NCBI GenBank assembly: GCA_025141835.1
Contig: CP081102.1
Span: forward strand, 1,426,001-1,490,000
DNA length: 64,000 bases
Source: Rhodobacteraceae bacterium M385
GTDB lineage: Bacteria > Pseudomonadota > Alphaproteobacteria > Rhodobacterales > Rhodobacteraceae
Reading direction: 5' to 3'
Shown: positions 58,455-64,000 of the stretch, one piece after another
How positions within the stretch are numbered: the first letter of the stretch is position 1
Layout: each line of letters starts with the position of its first letter
Notes under the pieces: model-generated
What the model saw: the letters and a program-made list of their open reading frames with translations, nothing else
Told to the model about the DNA's origin: nothing
Database searches by the model: none
Translations under genes and position numbers: made by a program

Positions 58455-59106
58455 CACTCTCAGCCGCTTTGATACCGAGATTGCAGAGCTGGAAACGAGC
58501 CTTGCGGGGGCGACGTCGATGGCGGCGGCGTTCCAAGGGGAACTGCGGGAAATGCAGGGCGCCATGCTCTATACCGGGCGCGAGGTCAGCTCGATGAGCC
58601 GGGCCATTGGCGGCGGGTTGCGGCGGGCTTTTGACGGCGTGGTGTTCGACGGAATGCGCTTGTCTGATGCCTTGCGAAACGTGGCCACGAGCATGGTCGA
58701 CGCAGCCTACAACACCGCGATGCGCCCGGTTCAAAACGCCGTCGGGTCGGTTTTGGGCGACGGCGTTAACAATTTGCTCAGCGGGATTTTGCCTTTCGAG
58801 AAAGGCGGCGCGATCAGCCAGGGACGGGTCATGCCGTTTGCACGGGGCGGCGTGGTGAGCGGACCGATGACTTTCCCCATGCGTGGCGGCACGGGGCTGA
58901 TGGGCGAAGCGGGGCCGGAGGCGATCATGCCCTTGCGACGCGGACCCGACGGCAAGCTGGGGGTCGCGGCGGCGGGCGGCGGCGGTGGGCCAGTGCATGT
59001 CACGATGAATATTACCTCGCCCGATGTGGCTGGTTTCCAGCGGTCTTCCAGCCAGGTGGCCGCACAGATGCAACGTGCTTTGGCACGTGGTCAACGCAAC
59101 CGATAG
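58438..59106 (+). CDS. GTA g11, short tail tape-measure protein
   Basis: 222 aa from ATG 58438 (GAGGACGG upstream). Far shorter than siphophage tape measures, as expected for the very short GTA tail. Contains the tape-measure C-terminal signatures GILPFEKGGAISQGRVMPFA, RGGVVSGPMTFPM and LMGEAGPEAIMPLRRGPDG, and a Gly-rich region before the final MNITSPDVAGFQRS. Confidence 0.92.
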   Translation: MTEMDDTLSRFDTEIAELETSLAGATSMAAAFQGELREMQGAMLYTGREVSSMSRAIGGGLRRAFDGVVFDGMRLSDALRNVATSMVDAAYNTAMRPVQNAVGSVLGDGVNNLLSGILPFEKGGAISQGRVMPFARGGVVSGPMTFPMRGGTGLMGEAGPEAIMPLRRGPDGKLGVAAAGGGGGPVHVTMNITSPDVAGFQRSSSQVAAQMQRALARGQRNR

Positions 59107-59118
59107 GGGAGAAAAGCC

Positions 59119-59751
59119 ATGGGATTTCATGAGGTTCGCTTTCCTGCAAATTTGAGCTTCGGTTCCGTCGGCGGGCCCGAGCGTCGCACAGAGGTGGTTG
59201 CGCTGACCAACGGGTTCGAAGAACGCAACACGCCGTGGGCGCATTCACGCAGGCGCTATGATGCGGGCGTCTCAATGCGCTCACTCGATGATATCGCGCT
59301 GATGATCGACTTCTTCGAGGCCCGTCGCGGCCAGCTTTATGGGTTTCGGTGGAAGGATTGGTCTGACTTTAAATCCTGCCTCCCTTCAGCCGATCCTACG
59401 TTCCGGGATCAGCGTATTGGGACCGGCGATGGAGAAACTAGAACGTTCCAACTGAGCAAGACCTACCAATCGGGCATTAACTCTTATGCGCGGCCGTTAA
59501 CGAAACCGGTGAAAGGGACAGTGCTGGCGGGCGTGTCGGTGGATGAACTGGTCGCGGACGTGCATTTCACCATCAATTACACCAGCGGAGAGATCACTTT
59601 CGTGGATGCGCCGCCCCAGAATGTAGAGGTCACGGCGGGCTTTGAATTCGACGTCCCGGTGCGATTCGACACGGATGTAATCCAAACGTCTGTTGCGTCA
59701 TTTCAGGCCGGTGAAGTGCCCAATGTTCCCGTTGTGGAGATCAGAATATGA
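59119..59751 (+). CDS. GTA g12, distal tail protein (DUF2460)
   Basis: 210 aa. DUF2460 pattern: GFHEVRFPANLSFGSVGGPE, FEERNTPWAHSRRRYDAG, FFEARRGQLYGFRWKDWSD. Forms the ring at the tail tip that holds the baseplate. Overlaps g13 by 4 bp. Confidence 0.93.
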   Translation: MGFHEVRFPANLSFGSVGGPERRTEVVALTNGFEERNTPWAHSRRRYDAGVSMRSLDDIALMIDFFEARRGQLYGFRWKDWSDFKSCLPSADPTFRDQRIGTGDGETRTFQLSKTYQSGINSYARPLTKPVKGTVLAGVSVDELVADVHFTINYTSGEITFVDAPPQNVEVTAGFEFDVPVRFDTDVIQTSVASFQAGEVPNVPVVEIRI

Positions 59752-60626
59752 GTGTTCAAGAGCTTGATATTCACCTGAAAACCGGCGCAACAGGCGTGTC
59801 GAGATGCTGGCGGGTGACCCGAGTTGATGGCACCCAGTACGGGTTTACAGACCACGATTGTGACCTGTCTTTCGACGGCACAACCTTTCGTGCAGGCACG
59901 GGGCTTAGTGCCGCCGCGCTCACCCAAACCACCGGGCTGTCGGTCGATAACACAGAGGCCGTGGGAGCGCTTTCGGACGGGGCCATCACCGAAGATGACA
60001 TCTTCGCCGGGCGCTTTGATAGCGCCGAGGTTGAGGCGTGGCTGGTGCAATGGGCTGCCCCCGAAAACCGGGTTCTGCAATTTCGCGGCACCATTGGAGA
60101 GATCACGCGGGCCAATGGCGCCTTTTCGGCCGAGCTGCGCGGCCTCGCGGAGCGGATGAACGTGCCGACAGGCCGCGTTTTTCAGCGCAATTGTCAGGCC
60201 GTATTGGGGGACAGGAAATGCGGGTTCGACCTAGAAACAGCGGGCTACGTGACAGAGGCGACGGTGAGCATGACCGACGGGCGCATGTTCACCTTTGACG
60301 GATTGGTGGCGTTTGAGCCGCGGTGGTTTGAGCGCGGGCGCTTGCAAGTGCTGACCGGGGCCGCAGCGGGCCTGTCCGGCGCGGTGAAGTTGGACCGCGT
60401 GGAGGAGGGCGTTCGCAAGGTCGAGCTGTGGGACAGTCTACGCCTGCCGATTGCACCGGGTGATAGCGTTCGGCTGACGGCAGGGTGCGACAAGCGCATG
60501 GAAACCTGTCGGCTGAAGTTCGTTAACCTCGTTAACTTCCAAGGCTTCCCTGACATTCCGGGTGACGATTGGCAGGCCGCGCATCCGACACGGCTTTCGT
60601 CGCGAAATGGTGGATCGCTCCGATGA
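59748..60626 (+). CDS. GTA g13, baseplate hub protein (DUF2163)
   Basis: 292 aa. DUF2163/phage BR0599-type: CWRVTRVDGTQYGFTDHDCD, and a Cys-containing C-terminal domain (CQAVLGDRKCGFD and CDKRMETCRLKF) that binds an iron-sulfur cluster in the RcGTA structure as I recall; the Cys residues are all present here. Overlaps g14 by 4 bp. Confidence 0.92.
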   Translation: MSVQELDIHLKTGATGVSRCWRVTRVDGTQYGFTDHDCDLSFDGTTFRAGTGLSAAALTQTTGLSVDNTEAVGALSDGAITEDDIFAGRFDSAEVEAWLVQWAAPENRVLQFRGTIGEITRANGAFSAELRGLAERMNVPTGRVFQRNCQAVLGDRKCGFDLETAGYVTEATVSMTDGRMFTFDGLVAFEPRWFERGRLQVLTGAAAGLSGAVKLDRVEEGVRKVELWDSLRLPIAPGDSVRLTAGCDKRMETCRLKFVNLVNFQGFPDIPGDDWQAAHPTRLSSRNGGSLR

Positions 60627-61057
60627 ATGACGTGGTCAGCGCGGCGAGGGCCTGGCTGGGAACGCCATATGTGCATCAGGCCGCCTGCAAAGGCGCGGGA
60701 TGTGACTGCCTTGGCCTTTTGCTGGGGGTGTGGCGCGAGCTTTACGGAGATTTGCCTGCGCCAGTGCCAGCCTACACCAATGACTGGTCCGAAACCTCAC
60801 ACGAGGAACGGTTACTGCAATCGGCGCGTAAGCATTTGATCAAAAAGCCTTTAAGAGAGGCCGCGGCTGGCGACGTTCTGATTTTCCGAATGCGCAATGG
60901 TGCGGTCGCGAAGCATGTGGGTTTGCAAACGCAGGCCGATACCGAGCCCCGATTCATACATGCCTATTCCGGGCGCGGCGTCACCGAGGGCGCTTTGACG
61001 CCCCCTTGGGCACGGCGCGTTGCGGCGCGTTTCGCCTTCCCCGAAAGGAATAACTGA
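60623..61057 (+). CDS. GTA g14, NlpC/P60 cell-wall peptidase
   Basis: 144 aa from ATG 60623 (ATGA overlap). NlpC/P60 active site: Cys in KGAGCDCLGLLLGVW and His in GAVAKHVGLQTQ. Tail-tip enzyme that opens the recipient's peptidoglycan during DNA delivery. Confidence 0.94.
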   Translation: MNDVVSAARAWLGTPYVHQAACKGAGCDCLGLLLGVWRELYGDLPAPVPAYTNDWSETSHEERLLQSARKHLIKKPLREAAAGDVLIFRMRNGAVAKHVGLQTQADTEPRFIHAYSGRGVTEGALTPPWARRVAARFAFPERNN

Positions 61058-61058
61058 T

Positions 61059-64000
61059 ATGGCTACCCTTCTCCTTTCCGCCGCCGGTGCGGCGGCTGGG
61101 GGGCTCATTCAAGCCCCCATTCTTGGCATGACCGGTGCCGTGCTTGGCCGTGCCGTTGGCGCGACCATTGGTCGGGTGATTGACCAACGACTTTTGGGGA
61201 GCGGCTCGGAGCCGATCGAGGTTGGACAGACTGATCGCCTTCGGATCACCGGCGCGGGGGAAGGGGCGCCGATTGTGCAGCTTTATGGGCGGATGCGGTT
61301 GGGTGGCCACGTGATCTGGGCCACGCAGTTCCAAGAGCATGCGAACACTAGCGGCGGCAGCGGCAAGGGCGCGCCACCGCAGCCGCAGACCACGACCTAT
61401 TCCTACAGCATCAGCCTTGCAGTGGCTTTGTGTGAGGGGAAGATCGCGCGGATTGGCAGGATCTGGGCGGACGGGGTGGAAATTGACCGCGAAGCTGTCA
61501 CTTGGCGGCTTTACAAGGGAACCGAAGATCAGATGCCCGATCCGCTGCTTGAGGCGGTCGAGGGGGACGGCGCTGTGCCCGCCTATCGCGGCACCGCCTA
61601 TATCGTTTTCGAAGATCTCGACCTGACGCCCTATGGTAACCGCGTGCCGCAATTCGCCTTTGAAGTGGTGCGACCGGCTCAGCCCAAAGCCCCCCATGTG
61701 CCCAGTGCAGCAGAGGCGATCCGCGCCGTCGCGCTGATGCCCGGCACAGGAGAATACGCGCTGGCCACCACCCCGGTGAGCCGCCGCTTTGGCCTTGCCA
61801 GAGGGTCCTCCACCAATGTGAGTGCGGAAGGCGGGGTGACGGATTTTTCTCAATCCCTGGAACATTTGCGGGGCTCTTTGCCCAATCTCGAGTCGGTCTC
61901 GTTGATCTATTCGTGGTTCGGCGATGACCTGCGAGCGGGCCATTGCGAGGTGCGCCCGAAGGTGGAGCAGGGCGACTATGACGGATTGGAAATGCCATGG
62001 CGCGCGGGCGGGATTATCCGGCAAATGGCCGAGGAGATTGCGCAGGTTGATGGGCGCGCGATTTATGGCGGCACGCCTGCCGATGCCTCGATCCTGGAGG
62101 CGATTGAGGCGATCCATGAGGGCGGCCAAGAGGTCACATTTTATCCGTTCTTGCTGATGGAAGTGTTGGAAGGCAACGGTTTGCCCGACCCTTACGGCGC
62201 CGATGAACAGCCCGCGTTGCCTTGGAGGGGCCGGATAACCGGAGATGTAGCAGCTGGCTTGCCTGGCACCACCGATAAAACCGCAGCAAATCGCACGGCC
62301 ATCGAGGCGTTTTTTGGCACCGCGAAAGCCACGGACTTTAGCACCGGGTATGCGGGCGTCGGCTATTCTGGTCCGGCGGAATGGAGCTACAGCCGCTTCA
62401 TTCTGCATTGCGCCGCGCTGTGTGCACAGGCGGGCGGGGTGGAGGCGTTCTGCATCGGCTCTGAAATGCGCGGGTTGACGCAAATGCGCGACGATGAGGG
62501 GTTTCCTGCGGTGGATGCCTACATCGCGCTCGCCGCCGAAGTGCGCGCGCTACTGCCTGAGGCGAAGATCACCTATGCGGCTGATTGGACGGAGTATTTC
62601 GGTTATCATCCCCAAGACGGATCAGGCGATGTCTACTACCACCTCGATGCGCTTTGGGCCGATGAAAACATCGATATGGTCGCTATCGACAATTACATGC
62701 CGATGAGCGATTGGCGCGAGGGAAACGCGCATCTGGATTACGAGAAGGGCCCGATCCATTCGCTCGATTACCTGAAATCCAATATTGAGGGCGGGGAGGG
62801 GTACGACTGGTATTACTCCGGTCCCGAGGCCGAAGCGGCGCAGCGCCGTGATGTGATCGAAGACGGCGCCTTTGGGCAGGATTGGATCTACCGTTTCAAG
62901 GATTTGCGCAATTGGTGGACCAACCCGCACTTGGACCGCCGCGACGGTTATCAACTGGCCACGACGCCCCTCACCTCGACACTGCCGTTCGATGGGGCGT
63001 TCAGCAACGACGATGATTATTGGGCCGCAAGCTATCCCTTTGGAGAAAGCTCTCTTGATAGCCAAGTCGGGTTTACGGCGGCCTATGCCGAGGCGACGGT
63101 CGAAACCGTGGCAGGCGAAGGTAAGGTGCTTGAGGTTCGCGACACATATCGCATCATGAGTGAACGTGGCTATCGCCCGTTTATTCCGGGTCAACGGGTC
63201 CGGTTGACGGTGCGGACGCGGTTGACGGCGCCCCTCGCCAGTGGCCAGTCGCATCGCTTTATGGTGTTCGCATTGGGCATCCGAGATGACGGCGGGTATG
63301 GCGGCTACAGTATCTTGGCGACGATAGACGGGCTGAAGGTCGCGGATGGGTGGGTAGACTATCAGATAGACGTGGTGCCGGAGGATTTGATCGGCACAGG
63401 CCCGATGCAGTCGGGGCTCAAGGGATGGCGCATCTCGGTCGGGTTCAACGGGCACTCAATTAACACTCTTGCGGGCGTGGTTCAGCAGGTGTCGCAGGTC
63501 TCCGTAGAGTCTCTTTCCGGGCAGTCGCTATGGGTGCCGAAATCCAAGCCGATCTGGTTTACGGAGTTCGGCTGCGCGGCCATTGATAAGGGCACGAACC
63601 AGCCCAACCGCTTCCTTGATCCGAAATCGGCGGAAAGCGGCATTCCCAAATACTCCAATGGTCGGCGCGATGATCTGATCCAAGCGCAGTACCTGCGCGC
63701 CACCATGGGCTATTGGGCGGAAGAAGGGCGAAATCCTCTGTCCGATCAATATGATGGGCCGATGCTTGATATGGGGCGGGCCCACGCTTGGGCCTGGGAC
63801 GCACGGGTGTGGCCTGCCTTTCCCAACGACAGAGAACGGTGGAGCGATGGGGAGAATTGGGCGAAGGGGCATTGGTTAACGGGACGGTTGGATGCGCAGC
63901 CGCTGGACCTGGTGGTGTCGGAAATCTGCGAAGAGGCGGGCATCCGTGATTATGATGTTTCGAAGCTTTTTGGATTGGTGCGGGGCCATGTCTCGGCGCA
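61059..64000 (+). CDS. GTA g15, megatron (baseplate host-specificity protein), C-terminus outside window
   Basis: ATG 61059, 1 nt after the g14 stop; open to the window end (980 codons seen). A Gly/Ala-rich N-terminus is followed by a tail-protein domain (YSYSISLAVALCEGKIARIG) and a GTA TIM-barrel-like glycosidase domain (about 430-900: FCIGSEMRGLTQMRDDEGFP, ITYAADWTEYFGYHP, VAIDNYMPMSDWREG, SKPIWFTEFGCAAIDKGTNQ). Within this barrel, between RNWWTNPHLDRRDGY and WVPKSKPIWFTEFG, lies an additional region of about 180 residues (about 640-822) that I would not expect in a standard GTA g15; it looks like a beta-rich binding domain. The last visible residues (EEAGIRDYDVSKLFG) enter the next tail domain. 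Confidence 0.92.
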   Translation, partial: MATLLLSAAGAAAGGLIQAPILGMTGAVLGRAVGATIGRVIDQRLLGSGSEPIEVGQTDRLRITGAGEGAPIVQLYGRMRLGGHVIWATQFQEHANTSGGSGKGAPPQPQTTTYSYSISLAVALCEGKIARIGRIWADGVEIDREAVTWRLYKGTEDQMPDPLLEAVEGDGAVPAYRGTAYIVFEDLDLTPYGNRVPQFAFEVVRPAQPKAPHVPSAAEAIRAVALMPGTGEYALATTPVSRRFGLARGSSTNVSAEGGVTDFSQSLEHLRGSLPNLESVSLIYSWFGDDLRAGHCEVRPKVEQGDYDGLEMPWRAGGIIRQMAEEIAQVDGRAIYGGTPADASILEAIEAIHEGGQEVTFYPFLLMEVLEGNGLPDPYGADEQPALPWRGRITGDVAAGLPGTTDKTAANRTAIEAFFGTAKATDFSTGYAGVGYSGPAEWSYSRFILHCAALCAQAGGVEAFCIGSEMRGLTQMRDDEGFPAVDAYIALAAEVRALLPEAKITYAADWTEYFGYHPQDGSGDVYYHLDALWADENIDMVAIDNYMPMSDWREGNAHLDYEKGPIHSLDYLKSNIEGGEGYDWYYSGPEAEAAQRRDVIEDGAFGQDWIYRFKDLRNWWTNPHLDRRDGYQLATTPLTSTLPFDGAFSNDDDYWAASYPFGESSLDSQVGFTAAYAEATVETVAGEGKVLEVRDTYRIMSERGYRPFIPGQRVRLTVRTRLTAPLASGQSHRFMVFALGIRDDGGYGGYSILATIDGLKVADGWVDYQIDVVPEDLIGTGPMQSGLKGWRISVGFNGHSINTLAGVVQQVSQVSVESLSGQSLWVPKSKPIWFTEFGCAAIDKGTNQPNRFLDPKSAESGIPKYSNGRRDDLIQAQYLRATMGYWAEEGRNPLSDQYDGPMLDMGRAHAWAWDARVWPAFPNDRERWSDGENWAKGHWLTGRLDAQPLDLVVSEICEEAGIRDYDVSKLFGLVRGHVSA

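Larger units (their letters stand above)
51064..64000 (+). mobile_element. Gene transfer agent (RcGTA-type) structural cluster g1-g15, right end outside window
   Basis: Fifteen or more co-directional genes in the exact order of the R. capsulatus GTA: small and large terminase, portal, g3.5, prohead protease, capsid, adaptor, stopper, tail terminator, tail tube, g10, g10.1, short tape measure, distal tail protein, hub, NlpC/P60 peptidase and megatron. No integrase, repressor, replication or lysis gene is seen, and all reading frames up to the window end are intact, so this looks like a maintained GTA rather than a prophage remnant. GTAs package random host DNA and inject it into related cells. 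Confidence 0.93.

Noticed and set aside
51064..64000. Integrated prophage
   Set aside because: No integrase, repressor, replication or lysis genes and no att-like repeats; gene order and the short tape measure fit a gene transfer agent.

Overview
The window reads as chromosome of a marine-type alphaproteobacterium of the Rhodobacteraceae (roseobacter group). It is G+C-rich and densely packed, with many ATGA/GTGA gene overlaps. It carries an rpsF-rpsR-rplI block, a fab operon followed by mltG, and directly after it a gene transfer agent (GTA) structural cluster in the gene order known from Rhodobacter capsulatus. No rRNA, tRNA, CRISPR array or insertion sequence was seen.

Layout. (1) 1-3853: an S8 protease (cut by the window start) and a vanadium-haloperoxidase-like protein with a (His-Gly-Gln)9 tail, divergent from a winged-helix/TPR regulator. 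(2) 3850-7093: oxyR divergent from katG. (3) 7272-10992: a leftward set of a Tat-exported flavin oxidase, three conserved unknowns and a DUF1801 protein; a 17-bp palindrome lies upstream. (4) 11197-22814: a rightward methylated-amine/one-carbon region with a beta-hydroxyacid dehydrogenase, a divergent LysR, a dimethylglycine-dehydrogenase-like enzyme, homocysteine methyltransferase, DUF2867, PEP-mutase-family and MttB-family proteins, an M19 peptidase homologue with a degenerate metal site, a 561-aa unknown and DUF3726. (5) 22942-35681: a Ser/Thr phospho-signalling island with three FHA proteins (one with a zinc ribbon, one fused to a flavoprotein), a PP2C phosphatase with a membrane anchor, two membrane proteins, two receptor-like kinases and a CX5R phosphatase. 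(6) 35931-45168: trigger factor, four secreted proteins, a PQQ-type dehydrogenase, ribosomal proteins and a pilin-like chimeric protein. (7) 45330-50603: fabD, a membrane protein, fabG, acpP, fabF, mltG. (8) 51064-64000: GTA genes g1 to g15, g15 cut by the window end.

The most interesting signal links regions 5 and 6. A domain of about 135 residues with four cysteines occurs seven times: at the C-terminus of both kinases, three times in one secreted protein, once in a small secreted protein, and once on a Flp-pilin-like anchor. The spacing between the first two cysteines is 36-37 residues in every copy, and the core motifs (CDxxLLV, W-F-x-x-D, NGRVDIWxGT) recur in six of them. The kinases therefore seem to display outside the membrane the same module that nearby genes secrete or anchor. 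With the FHA and phosphatase genes this suggests an undescribed cell-surface signalling system; the linkage is inference, the shared domain is seen directly.

A second notable point is a region of about 180 residues in the GTA g15 protein that seems to interrupt its glycosidase-like TIM barrel and may bind carbohydrate.
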